5,691 nucleotides of DNA, taken from contig JAUXFS010000152.1 in assembly GCA_030622775.1 (NCBI GenBank), positions 1 to 5,691 of the forward strand, written 5' to 3'. A program made the position numbers and the translations under genes. The notes beneath the pieces were generated by a model, which saw only the letters and a list, made by a program, of their open reading frames with translations, did not search any database and was not told where the DNA came from. This document shows, piece after piece, positions 1-5,691 of this stretch (the first letter of the stretch is position 1; each line of letters begins with the position of its first letter). The DNA is from Rhodospirillales bacterium (GTDB lineage: Bacteria > Pseudomonadota > Alphaproteobacteria > Rhodospirillales > Defluviicoccaceae).

Positions 1-405
1 ACCCAGGGTCATGCGGTCAACTACCCGTTGATCGGCGATCCGGAGCTCGAGGTGGCCAAGCAGTTCGATATGCTGCCGGCCGGCGCCGGCGACAGCTCGG
101 AGGGCCGGACGGCGGCCGACAACCAGACGGTGCGTACCGTGTTCCTGATCGGGCCGGACAAGAAGATCAAGATGCAGTTGACCTACCCGATGAGCACCGG
201 CCGCAACTTCGACGAGGTGCTGCGGGTGCTGGATTCGTGCCAGCTGACGGCCAAGCACCAGGTGGCGACGCCGGTCAACTGGAAGCCGGGCGAGGACGTC
301 ATCATCGTTCCGACCGTGTCCAACGAGGACGCCGGGAAGAAGTACCCCGGCGGCTGGAAGACGCTCACGCCCTATCTGCGGATCGTCCCTCAACCGCTCG
401 ACTGA
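1..405 (+). CDS. 1-Cys peroxiredoxin (Prx6 type), C-terminal part, 5' end outside window
   Basis: This is a thiol peroxidase of the 1-Cys Prx6 family, which reduces H2O2 and organic hydroperoxides in the cytoplasm. The reading frame is open from base 1, so the 134 codons seen are the C-terminal part of a protein usually about 210-220 residues long. The peroxidatic cysteine (PVCTTE-type motif) would lie upstream of the window. Family hallmarks are clear: TVRTVFLIGPDKKIK, where the Arg at bases 133-135 matches the active-site Arg of Prx6; the YPMSTGRNFDEVLRV dimer and active-site region; and the C-terminal-domain signature TPVNWKPGEDVIIVP followed by KKYPGGWKTL and YLRIVPQP. A TTG at base 28 could be mistaken for a start, but homology continues upstream of it (HAVNYPLIGDP). 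The gene converges on the polysaccharide operon and is probably unrelated to it. The family call is firm; the substrate is not visible. Confidence 0.93.
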   Translation, partial: TQGHAVNYPLIGDPELEVAKQFDMLPAGAGDSSEGRTAADNQTVRTVFLIGPDKKIKMQLTYPMSTGRNFDEVLRVLDSCQLTAKHQVATPVNWKPGEDVIIVPTVSNEDAGKKYPGGWKTLTPYLRIVPQPLD

Positions 406-428
406 CGGTGCGTTGAAGGCCAAGGCAA

Positions 429-449
429 CGGGAATGATCTGAATTCCCG
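429..449. terminator. Short inverted repeat downstream of the peroxiredoxin gene
   Basis: The arms cgggaat (429-435) and attcccg (443-449) are perfect reverse complements around a 7-nt loop. The repeat starts 24 bp after the peroxiredoxin stop. No T-run follows on either strand, so it is not a standard intrinsic terminator. It may protect the transcript 3' end or act together with the larger hairpin just beyond. A 7-bp repeat can also occur by chance. Confidence 0.3.
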
Positions 450-462
450 ATGTGTTCACCGG

Positions 463-493
463 ACGCTGGTTTGGAACCCATCCAAACCAGCGT
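463..493. terminator. Strong 13-bp perfect hairpin between convergent genes (possible bidirectional terminator)
   Basis: The arms acgctggtttgga (463-475) and tccaaaccagcgt (481-493) are exact reverse complements with a 5-nt loop (accca). The hairpin lies between the 3' end of the peroxiredoxin gene (405) and the 3' end of the ATPase gene (626), where a bidirectional terminator would be expected. Neither side carries the T-tract of a Rho-independent terminator: the plus side continues gaggaaatcc and the minus side ccggtgaaca. It may therefore be a U-less terminator, a 3'-end stabilising stem, or a dispersed REP-like palindrome. The symmetry is certain; the role is inferred. Confidence 0.5.
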
Positions 494-625
494 GAGGAAA
501 TCCGTCTCGGCGTTCTTACGTTTATGAGTCCGCTGTTGAGAAGCCACGGTTTCTTGCAAATTCCGTTACTTCAAATCAGCAGAAACGCCAGGCAAATCAA
601 AGGCGTCAGAGTTCTTCGCAGCCGA

Positions 626-1549
626 CTACTTCGCCGCGGTCTTTATGTCTCGCCCATTGTCCAGGGATACGATCGAGGATCGCTTGATCAAGGTCTTGAT
701 CTCGTCTCGGCTTGCTCCTTCGCCGTCGGTGCGAAACGGCCCCAAACCGCCGTGTTTTCGGTCCTCCGCCACCTCGATGACCGTATCGATGTCGATCCGC
801 GGTTTGTCTTCGGCGAAGCCGTAGACCAGGGAATGATCACACAGGATGTTGATGAGCCGGGGCACGCCTCCGGAGAAATACTGCACCGCGCAACAAGCCA
901 ACTCGTCGAATATGGCGGGATCCCCACCCGCGACCTCGAGGCGATGGCGGATGTATCCGATCGTGTCCTGGAGCTCCATCGGTTTGAGGTGGTGGTCGAC
1001 CGAAATGCGCTGGACGAACTGGCGCAGTTCCGGGCGCCGTAATTTTTCCAGGAGCTCGGGTTGGCCCACGACCACGACCTGCAGGAGGTAATCCTTTCCG
1101 GCGTTGACATTGGACAGCATGCGCAGCTCTTCGAGAGCATCGACTTCGAGATTCTGTCCCTCGTCGATGATCAGAACGACACGGCGCCCGGCGGCGTACT
1201 GATTGAGCATAAAGTCGACAAAATCCTGATAGAGCTGAACTTTGTCCTTTCCCCGGTAATCCAGATCGAAGGCGAGAGAGATCCACTGAAGCAACTCGCC
1301 GAAGGAACGGTGGGTATTGGTGATCAGCCCGACGGTGAGGTCATCGGATGCGTCGGTCAGCAGCCGGCGAACGAGTGTCGTCTTTCCCGAGCCGACTTCT
1401 CCGCTGATGACGACAAAACCCGTCTGCTCGGTCAGGCCGTACTCGAGCAGGCTCAGGGCCATCGCGTGGCCCCTGCTGAGGTAGAGAAAATCGGGATCGG
1501 GGATCAGCGAGAACGGTCTCTCGCAAAATCCGTAGTATGCTTCGTACAT
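626..1549 (-). CDS. ExeA/GspA-like AAA ATPase, XrtA/PEP-CTERM-associated family
   Basis: This 307-residue cytoplasmic P-loop ATPase resembles the putative secretion ATPase found in PEP-CTERM exopolysaccharide loci (TIGR03015 type). Its N-terminus, MYEAYYGFCERPFSLIPDP with SRGHAMALSLLEYGL, is typical of ExeA-like proteins. Walker A is GEVGSGKTT (residues 50-58) and Walker B is VVLIIDE (124-130). The sensor-1 region is VVVVGQPEL (158-166). Candidate arginine-finger residues lie in RQFVQRI (175-182), and a sensor-2-like GGVPRLINILCD spans 227-238. Residues from about 265 form a charged tail without a recognisable domain. The ATG at 1549 is the first start after an in-frame TAG 12 nt upstream, so the N-terminus is well bounded, although no clear Shine-Dalgarno precedes it. 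It is the last gene of the minus-strand run, 79 bp after the kinase gene. Its role in the locus is unknown; it may energise assembly or secretion, or be regulatory. Confidence 0.88.
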   Translation of the reverse strand: MYEAYYGFCERPFSLIPDPDFLYLSRGHAMALSLLEYGLTEQTGFVVISGEVGSGKTTLVRRLLTDASDDLTVGLITNTHRSFGELLQWISLAFDLDYRGKDKVQLYQDFVDFMLNQYAAGRRVVLIIDEGQNLEVDALEELRMLSNVNAGKDYLLQVVVVGQPELLEKLRRPELRQFVQRISVDHHLKPMELQDTIGYIRHRLEVAGGDPAIFDELACCAVQYFSGGVPRLINILCDHSLVYGFAEDKPRIDIDTVIEVAEDRKHGGLGPFRTDGEGASRDEIKTLIKRSSIVSLDNGRDIKTAAK

Positions 1550-1589
1550 GGGAGGCTGCTAAGCTCTGATCATTGATGAAGGCGTCGTT

Positions 1590-1605
1590 CGCAATTCCCC
1601 TACCC
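1590..1605 (-). promoter_or_regulatory. Possible sigma-54 (-24/-12) promoter before the ATPase gene
   Basis: Read on the minus strand, this stretch is gggtaggggaattgcg. A GG (1603-1604) is separated by exactly 10 nt from a GC (1591-1592) set in a perfect TTGC (1591-1594), the basic spacing of a -24/-12 element. The upstream half matches the TGGCAC consensus poorly: only GG and the A agree. Transcription would begin near 1579, about 30 nt before the ATPase ATG. It sits in the largest intergenic gap of the operon. RpoN control of PEP-CTERM genes through PrsK/PrsR is known in some species, which makes the site worth noting, but a chance match is quite possible. Confidence 0.25.
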
Positions 1606-1628
1606 ACTGTATCTCTACCGAAATCCCC

Positions 1629-2447
1629 TTAATAATAGGTTGCGCTGCGTTGGGTCGATTTGTTGAGGACCGTGCCGATCAGGTTGCAACCCTCCACCAG
1701 GTCCAAGGTCCTTTCGATATCGCCCTTGCGCGTCTTCCCTTCCTGAAAAACGAGCAGACAGCAATCCACGTACTGGAGAAAGGCCATCGCGTCGTCCGTT
1801 ATCAACACCGGCGATAGATCATAGAGCACGATCCGGTCCGGGTAACGCGTCTTGAGCTCGCGGGCAAGACCGACCATTTTCGGCGAGGACAGCATTTCCG
1901 AGGAATCCCGCAGCGAACCGCCCCCCGGCAGGATCACCAGACGCTCAATTCCCGGATTGACCAAGCAGTCGGACAATGACGCTTCACCAAGCAGATAGTC
2001 CGAAAGCCCCACCTCCGGCTCGATCTGGAAATAGGTGTGAACGCTGGGCCGGCGAAGGTCCAGATCGACGAGCAATACGGTGCGGTTGACATCCCTGGCG
2101 AGGCTGACCGCCAGGTTTACCGCCGTCAGCGTCTTCCCTTCGTCCATGTTGGGGCTGGTAATCGCAAGGGTCGTATGACCCGCGCCAACGAGCCGCTGCA
2201 ATACCTGGGTTCTGAGGATGCGGAAGGTATCGGCCAATCCGTCGTGGGTCAGGCCGGCGATCACGCGACTTTCACGCAGTGCATTTCCCTGGGTACTGAC
2301 GACACGGGTCTGTTGATAGGTGATATCTCCGGGAACCGCCGTATTCCTCGGTACAGGCGGCGCCCGCCGTTGTGCCGCCGGCTGGGGTTGCTGGAGCTGC
2401 TCCCTTTGCTGACGAGCCTTCTCCAGCGCTTTTTGGATCTTTTCCAC
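1629..2447 (-). CDS. Bacterial tyrosine autokinase (BY-kinase), CpsD/XrtA-associated type
   Basis: This 272-residue cytoplasmic protein tyrosine kinase belongs to the CpsD/CapB/Wzc-C family that controls exopolysaccharide polymerisation by autophosphorylation. The N-terminus MEKIQKALEKARQQREQ is followed by a Q/P-rich linker (about 17-60). The catalytic domain carries a P-loop SPNMDEGKT (98-106), a Walker A' LLVDLDLRRP (125-134) and a Walker B-like IVLYDLSP (206-213). The protein ends in SATYY, so the tyrosine cluster is only two residues, fewer than in many BY-kinases. The transmembrane activator is a separate protein, the Wzz-like gene 34 bp upstream, as in split systems. The start is GTG at 2447, three codons after an in-frame TAG; a weak AAGG lies 12 nt upstream of it. 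The kinase assignment is firm; XrtA-subfamily membership (TIGR03018-like) is inferred from the YDLSPVLITDDA region and the neighbours. Confidence 0.9.
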   Translation of the reverse strand: MEKIQKALEKARQQREQLQQPQPAAQRRAPPVPRNTAVPGDITYQQTRVVSTQGNALRESRVIAGLTHDGLADTFRILRTQVLQRLVGAGHTTLAITSPNMDEGKTLTAVNLAVSLARDVNRTVLLVDLDLRRPSVHTYFQIEPEVGLSDYLLGEASLSDCLVNPGIERLVILPGGGSLRDSSEMLSSPKMVGLARELKTRYPDRIVLYDLSPVLITDDAMAFLQYVDCCLLVFQEGKTRKGDIERTLDLVEGCNLIGTVLNKSTQRSATYY

Positions 2448-2481
2448 GGACTTGATCTACCTTGTGCCGGGTCGAGGATTG

Positions 2482-4245
2482 TCAGAAATACTGGATCAGC
2501 AAGGTGTCCAGTCGGCGCTCGATGCCGATCCACAAGATCTCCAGGGGCCTGACGTTGTAGTGCACATAGGCAACGGCCCCGGAAACGATGGCGGCGGAGC
2601 CGAAACCGGCAAAAGCGCGGCGGCGCCAGTTGCGGACGATCTCGGCCCTCGTTCTGATATAGGGTACGACCACGAGTGGCGCCGCTCCGGTGATCGCGGC
2701 CACCTGACGCGGACCGTATACGGCGGAATCCGTTGCCTCCGCGAGGACCGCCGTTCCCGCGCCCGCCCCGAGAGAAAGGACCAGGCCGAGCACCAGGATC
2801 GCCATCCGATTGGGGCTCTCGGGTTCGGTCGGCCGTATCGGCGGCTCGATCAGCGTAAAGCGCTCGCTTTTACGTTCGGTCTCCAGGGCTTCACCCAGTT
2901 GTGCCGCCATCTGCTTGCTTTTGATTTCATGGTATTTACGAGTGGAGTCTTCCTGCAGCCGCTTCAGATGCAGATACTCCCGTTCCACCAGCGGCGTTTT
3001 GGTGATCCGCTCTTCATGCATCGCTATTTTCTGGGCGACGGCGGCGCGTTGCTCGGTGATCGCACGCTGTTCGGCCCGCGCCGCTTCCAACTGCACCTGC
3101 AACTGGATGTACGCCGGATTGTCCGGTGGCCGCTCGTTCGAAGACGCGGCCGGGGCTTGCTCGGCCTCGGACAGTGAAGATTCGACCCGGGCGACCTGGC
3201 GTTTGAGCTTGACCACATCCGGATGGTCTCCGGCATATCTCTCCTTCGACACCGCCAGTTCCGTCCGCAAGGCTCCGAGTCGGCGGCGAAGGGCGACGGT
3301 ATCGGTCCCGTTGTGGGTTTCCTTTTCGAGAGCTTCGATCTCCCGGCGCAGCCTCACAACGTCCGGGTGCCCGGACCCGTATCTTGCCGATGCGCCGATC
3401 ATCTCCGTCCGCAGCATGTCGAGCCTCTGGGCGGAGGTCGGAACCGGCCCGCCGTCCACCGAAGGAAAATTCGCGTTGGGGTTGATCTGCAATAACTGCG
3501 ATTCCAGGTAGATCTGCCGTTCCTGCAGCGAATATGCCTGCCGTTTCAGGTCACGCTGTTCCCGCTCCGCCCGCTCGATCAATTGCAAATTGTACTGGAG
3601 CTGTTCCGGCAGGCTGCCGGCGTCGCGTGCCTTGAGGTCGCCGAGCCGCTTTTCGATATCGGAGATCTCCCGCTCCAACCTCGCCGCTTCGCCGCTCAGA
3701 AAGCCCGTTGCCTCGGCCGCGCTCTGTTGGCGGACCCGCAAGTTCTCGCTGAGATACAGCGAAACCAGCTCGTTCACGACCCGTTGAGCGTTCGACGGGC
3801 TCTGGTGCTCGAAGGACAGGGTGAAGGCGATGTTCGCCTTTCCCGCGCGGCCGCTTCTCGGGTCGATGACGTCGGCGCTGATCACTTTCATCGTCACCGC
3901 GTCCCGCATGTTCCCAATGATCTCGTTCAGCGGCAATCGGGTCCGCGCTTCGGAGTAGAGGTCGTACTTGTTGATGATGGTTGTCAGGTTTTGCGACGCC
4001 GTGGCCCGATGATAGATCGACTGGAGGCGTTGGTCGGCGTAGCTCGTGATCATCGACGAGACCAACTCCCGCGGGATGTTCGGCGCCTCGATCAGAATCG
4101 TCGCGGACGAGCGGTAGACGGGTGGCAGCAGCATGGCGATGGCCACGCAAATCGGGAAAAGAACGACGACCGGCAGCAGAAAGTGCCATTTTCGCCGTTT
4201 GGCGATGGCGATATAGTCCTGCGGTGACGTGAGTTCATCGATCAC
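2482..4245 (-). CDS. Polysaccharide chain-length determinant / co-polymerase (Wzz/GumC type)
   Basis: This 587-residue inner-membrane polysaccharide co-polymerase is expected to set exopolysaccharide chain length and to activate the adjacent BY-kinase. The cytoplasmic N-terminus (DYIAIAKRRKW) is followed by TM1 (about 22-41) and a Wzz domain (PPVYRSSATILIE). A long periplasmic coiled-coil spans about 170-460. A GNVR-like segment (EREYLHLKRLQEDSTRKYHEIKSK, in part 421-444) precedes the proline-rich EPPIRPTEPESP and TM2 (about 481-503). A third hydrophobic segment lies at about 544-562, followed by VRPLEILWIGIERRL, which looks typical of the XrtA-locus subfamily (TIGR03007-like). The coiled-coil carries an internal repeat with HPDVV at 293-297 and 341-345. 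It has no kinase domain; that is supplied by the next gene. The start is GTG at 4245, with GAGGG 10 nt upstream and an in-frame TGA further up. The barrel gene ends 46 bp before it. Confidence 0.9.
   Translation of the reverse strand: MIDELTSPQDYIAIAKRRKWHFLLPVVVLFPICVAIAMLLPPVYRSSATILIEAPNIPRELVSSMITSYADQRLQSIYHRATASQNLTTIINKYDLYSEARTRLPLNEIIGNMRDAVTMKVISADVIDPRSGRAGKANIAFTLSFEHQSPSNAQRVVNELVSLYLSENLRVRQQSAAEATGFLSGEAARLEREISDIEKRLGDLKARDAGSLPEQLQYNLQLIERAEREQRDLKRQAYSLQERQIYLESQLLQINPNANFPSVDGGPVPTSAQRLDMLRTEMIGASARYGSGHPDVVRLRREIEALEKETHNGTDTVALRRRLGALRTELAVSKERYAGDHPDVVKLKRQVARVESSLSEAEQAPAASSNERPPDNPAYIQLQVQLEAARAEQRAITEQRAAVAQKIAMHEERITKTPLVEREYLHLKRLQEDSTRKYHEIKSKQMAAQLGEALETERKSERFTLIEPPIRPTEPESPNRMAILVLGLVLSLGAGAGTAVLAEATDSAVYGPRQVAAITGAAPLVVVPYIRTRAEIVRNWRRRAFAGFGSAAIVSGAVAYVHYNVRPLEILWIGIERRLDTLLIQYF
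3175..3282 (-). repeat. Second copy of the HPDVV repeat in the Wzz-like coiled-coil
   Basis: Residues 322-357 of the chain-length determinant repeat residues 274-309 with a constant offset of 48 residues (144 bp). Shared positions include LRTE (326-329 against 278-281), RY (336-337 against 288-289) and HPDVV-x-L (341-347 against 293-299), then an amphipathic helix of similar pattern. The DNA copies have diverged, so the duplication is old or under protein-level selection. Confidence 0.75.
3319..3426 (-). repeat. First copy of the HPDVV repeat in the Wzz-like coiled-coil
   Basis: Residues 274-309 hold LRTE, RYGSGHPDVVRLRREI and a following charged helix. This is the partner of the copy 144 bp further along the gene. 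A single Y-x(2-3)-HPD-x-V motif is common in GumC/Wzz-like proteins; here it occurs twice in register. Confidence 0.75.
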
Positions 4246-4255
4246 TGGCGCTTCG

Positions 4256-4260
4256 CCCTC
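4256..4260 (-). promoter_or_regulatory. Shine-Dalgarno for the chain-length determinant
   Basis: GAGGG on the minus strand ends 10 nt before the GTG at 4245. No other start codon lies between the in-frame TGA upstream and this GTG, so the site supports the GTG start. Confidence 0.5.
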
Positions 4261-4291
4261 ACCGTGTGTGCTTGCTCGGCTTCACTTGGCG

Positions 4292-5497
4292 TTAGCGCGA
4301 AGCCGACAGCCTCGGCAGTTGGTATGTCAACGTCGCAAAGACGGCGTTCGAGTTGGCGGTTTCCCCGGACTCGTCGAACTTCTGCCAGCGGAAGCGATAG
4401 GAGCATCGCAAGGTCAGGTCCTCGGTCAATCGCCAGCGCACGCCCGGCGAAACACTGGCATAGTCGCGGCGCAAATCACTCGGGCCGGCGAGAGTTTCTT
4501 GGATAGAATACCGGCCGGAAAGGTCGACTGCAACCTTTTCTAGCAATTGATGATTAAAAAACAACCCAAACGCGGTGGTCTGCCGGATGATCCCCGTCGT
4601 CGTGCTCGGCGAGACATCCCGTGAGGCATTGGCGACCAGCGAAGTCCGCTCTCCGGCTTGATAGCGGACGTTCGCATCCAACAAATAGCCGACATCGTCG
4701 TCATTGTCCGAGATTCGCTCCCGCATATTTAAGGAGTTGGTGAACCGCACCGTGCCGTCGAGCCATGTGTAGCGCGGCCCGGCGAAAAAACTGGCCTGCC
4801 ATCGCTCGGAGAAATCGTGGGTCCCGCCAATCTCGAAGCCGATTAAACTGGTTTTCCGGTCGCCGCGGGCACCGGTATTGAAATGAAACCCGGAAAAGCG
4901 GGCTTGGATCTGGGTCCGCGCGGTCAGTTGGCGGGTCCAGCCGAACCCACCGGAATACTGCGAGTAGCTGTCGAGATCCTTTGTGCTACGGGTAACGCTG
5001 ACATAGTCGCCATACATATTGACGCTATCGAGCGGACTCAACTGGTACGTCCAGTTTGGCCCGACGCGGTAAAGCTCCCTCCTCTTGTTTTCTTCGATAA
5101 AAAGCCCGGTGTCCTCCTCGTCGCTGGTCCGGGTGGTGTCTCGGACGAAACTCGCTCCCAGCCCCAATGTGGCCCGTTCCATTTGATACGTCGTGTCGAG
5201 GTTGAACCGCTGGTCCGCGGAGTTCAGAGAGCTCTCCTGGGGAAAATAGGTATAGTCGAACGCCGAGTTGAGCCGCACTTGCAGGTTTGGGGTGCTAGCG
5301 CCAACATTCACGTTCGCGGTGCTCTTCGTACTCCACCGCGATTCCGCATCATCACTGCGGGCAGAAAACCTGAAATTGTCATCAAAGCTGAACTCTTGGC
5401 TTAGGTCGCCTTGCGCGTACCACTCCGCCGCATCGACGCGATCGCCTGCGAGGATCGTCGCAAAAACGGCAATGAGGCAAAGCGAGGTTATGCGCAC
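4292..5497 (-). CDS. Outer-membrane beta-barrel protein of exopolysaccharide locus
   Basis: The product is a 401-residue exported outer-membrane beta-barrel, resembling the BBP2_2-type or PEP-CTERM-system outer-membrane proteins (TIGR03016-like). The N-terminus MRITSLCLIAVFATILAG is a signal peptide with a likely cut after VDA (residue 23). Next comes the GDLSQEFSFDDNFRFS segment typical of these barrels, then many alternating amphipathic strands rich in Tyr, Phe and Arg up to NAVFATLTYQL near the C-terminus, with a short PRLSASR tail. Acidic loops stand out (TSDEEDTGLFIEEN and ISDNDDDVG). I chose GTG at 5497 over TTG at 5524: a GGAG lies 7 nt before the GTG, and the longer form only adds an Arg-rich stretch before the signal peptide. 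It lies between the export-protein gene (48 bp upstream) and the Wzz-like gene, which suggests a part in passing the polymer across the outer membrane. The exact function is unproven. Confidence 0.82.
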   Translation of the reverse strand: MRITSLCLIAVFATILAGDRVDAAEWYAQGDLSQEFSFDDNFRFSARSDDAESRWSTKSTANVNVGASTPNLQVRLNSAFDYTYFPQESSLNSADQRFNLDTTYQMERATLGLGASFVRDTTRTSDEEDTGLFIEENKRRELYRVGPNWTYQLSPLDSVNMYGDYVSVTRSTKDLDSYSQYSGGFGWTRQLTARTQIQARFSGFHFNTGARGDRKTSLIGFEIGGTHDFSERWQASFFAGPRYTWLDGTVRFTNSLNMRERISDNDDDVGYLLDANVRYQAGERTSLVANASRDVSPSTTTGIIRQTTAFGLFFNHQLLEKVAVDLSGRYSIQETLAGPSDLRRDYASVSPGVRWRLTEDLTLRCSYRFRWQKFDESGETANSNAVFATLTYQLPRLSASR

Positions 5498-5502
5498 GAA
5501 GT

Positions 5503-5508
5503 CTCTCC
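5503..5508 (-). promoter_or_regulatory. Shine-Dalgarno deciding the barrel gene's GTG start
   Basis: GGAGAG on the minus strand is placed 7 nt (from GGAG) upstream of the GTG at 5497. The in-frame TTG at 5524 has no comparable site, so the shorter protein is preferred. Confidence 0.6.
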
Positions 5509-5545
5509 GGGGTCGGCGGCGCAAAAATAGCGGCCGTCAAGCCGG

Positions 5546-5691
5546 TCAGAACAAGGATTGGCCGGAAACCACGACGACATCGCCACTCTTCAGCGGGACG
5601 TTCATCTCCAACTGTCGCCCCTTCTTCACCTCGGAATAGTCGAAGGTGAGCACGATATCCTCACCGTTTTCCCGGCGCAGGACCCTGATGC
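5546..5691 (-). CDS. Polysaccharide export protein (Wza/SLBB type), C-terminal end only
   Basis: The minus strand holds an open frame from the window edge to a TGA at 5546-5548, giving the last 47 residues of a larger protein. The sequence starts IRVLRRENGEDIVLTFDYSE and ends EMNVPLKSGDVVVVSGQSLF. The pattern R-V-x-R-x(4)-D-I-x(4)-DYSEVKKG, then N-x-P-L-K-x-GDVVVV, is the usual C-terminal SLBB-domain ending of Wza/EpsE-like export proteins, which form the periplasmic and outer-membrane channel for exopolysaccharide. The lipobox and Poly_export domain would lie outside the window. It precedes the barrel gene by 48 bp and fits as an upstream member of the same operon. The family call is good given both motif and context; the fragment is too short to assign a subfamily. 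Confidence 0.82.
   Translation of the reverse strand, partial: IRVLRRENGEDIVLTFDYSEVKKGRQLEMNVPLKSGDVVVVSGQSLF

Noticed and set aside
74..91. GC-rich palindromic stretch (ccggc/gccgg runs) in the peroxiredoxin gene
   Set aside because: It encodes the conserved-length LPAGAG segment in frame; codon bias explains it.
576..606. Weak stem acgcc/ggcgt near the 3' end of the ATPase gene
   Set aside because: Only 5 bp with a 12-nt loop and no T-tract; not a credible terminator next to the 13-bp hairpin.
452..1042. Long plus-strand open frame of 196 codons
   Set aside because: It lies mostly antisense to the clear AAA ATPase gene, its product shows no recognisable domain, and the opposite strand carries intact Walker motifs.
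1591..1630. Two similar pyrimidine stretches (attcccct and aatcccctt) in the kinase-ATPase gap
   Set aside because: Short, imperfect direct repeats with no stem potential; too little to call a repeat or operator.
2452..3511. Overlapping plus-strand open frames opposite the Wzz-like gene (2452-3177 and 2810-3511)
   Set aside because: Antisense shadows of a GC-rich gene; products are Arg/Ser-rich with no family features.
3551..4227. Long alternative frames on both strands over the Wzz-like N-terminal half
   Set aside because: The compositions are His/Arg/Pro-rich frame-shadow types, while the chosen frame gives TM1, Wzz domain and coiled-coil without a break.
4883..5639. Plus-strand open frames opposite the barrel and export genes (4883-5404 and 5268-5639)
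   Set aside because: They are antisense to a gene with signal peptide and beta-strand pattern; no recognisable product and no convincing start context.

Overview
This is a GC-rich bacterial window, most likely from a Gram-negative proteobacterium. The evidence is an outer-membrane beta-barrel with a signal peptide, a Wza-type export protein, a split Wzz/BY-kinase pair and an ExeA-like AAA ATPase. No gene here identifies the genus, so I do not name one.

Layout: positions 1-405 (+) hold the C-terminal part of a 1-Cys (Prx6-type) peroxiredoxin. Positions 406-625 lie between convergent genes and contain two neighbouring perfect inverted repeats but no credible gene. From 626 to the right edge, five genes run on the minus strand. 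In transcription order they are: the last 47 residues of a polysaccharide export protein (5546-5691); an outer-membrane beta-barrel (4292-5497); a Wzz/GumC-type chain-length determinant (2482-4245); a separate CpsD-type tyrosine autokinase (1629-2447); and an ExeA/GspA-like ATPase of the kind tied to PEP-CTERM/XrtA (exosortase A) loci (626-1549). Gaps are 48, 46, 34 and 79 bp, consistent with one operon whose promoter and first genes lie beyond the right edge.

The five genes form the export and length-control module of an exopolysaccharide locus. The Wza-like protein and the barrel serve the outer membrane and periplasm. The Wzz-like protein spans the periplasm from the inner membrane, and the cytoplasmic BY-kinase should dock on it and control it by phosphorylation cycling. 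The ATPase is a regular companion of such loci, but its job is unknown. No exosortase, PEP-CTERM substrate, deacetylase, FemAB protein or glycosyltransferase lies in the window, so the link to XrtA rests on family resemblance alone.

Most notable details: a 48-residue-offset internal duplication carrying an HPDVV motif in the Wzz-like protein; a 13-bp perfect hairpin without a T-tract at the convergent junction; a sigma-54-like -24/-12 element in the largest intergenic gap, just before the ATPase gene; non-ATG starts on three of the four complete genes; and a minus-strand cluster that ends at the ATPase gene. I see a variant of a known system rather than a clearly new one.
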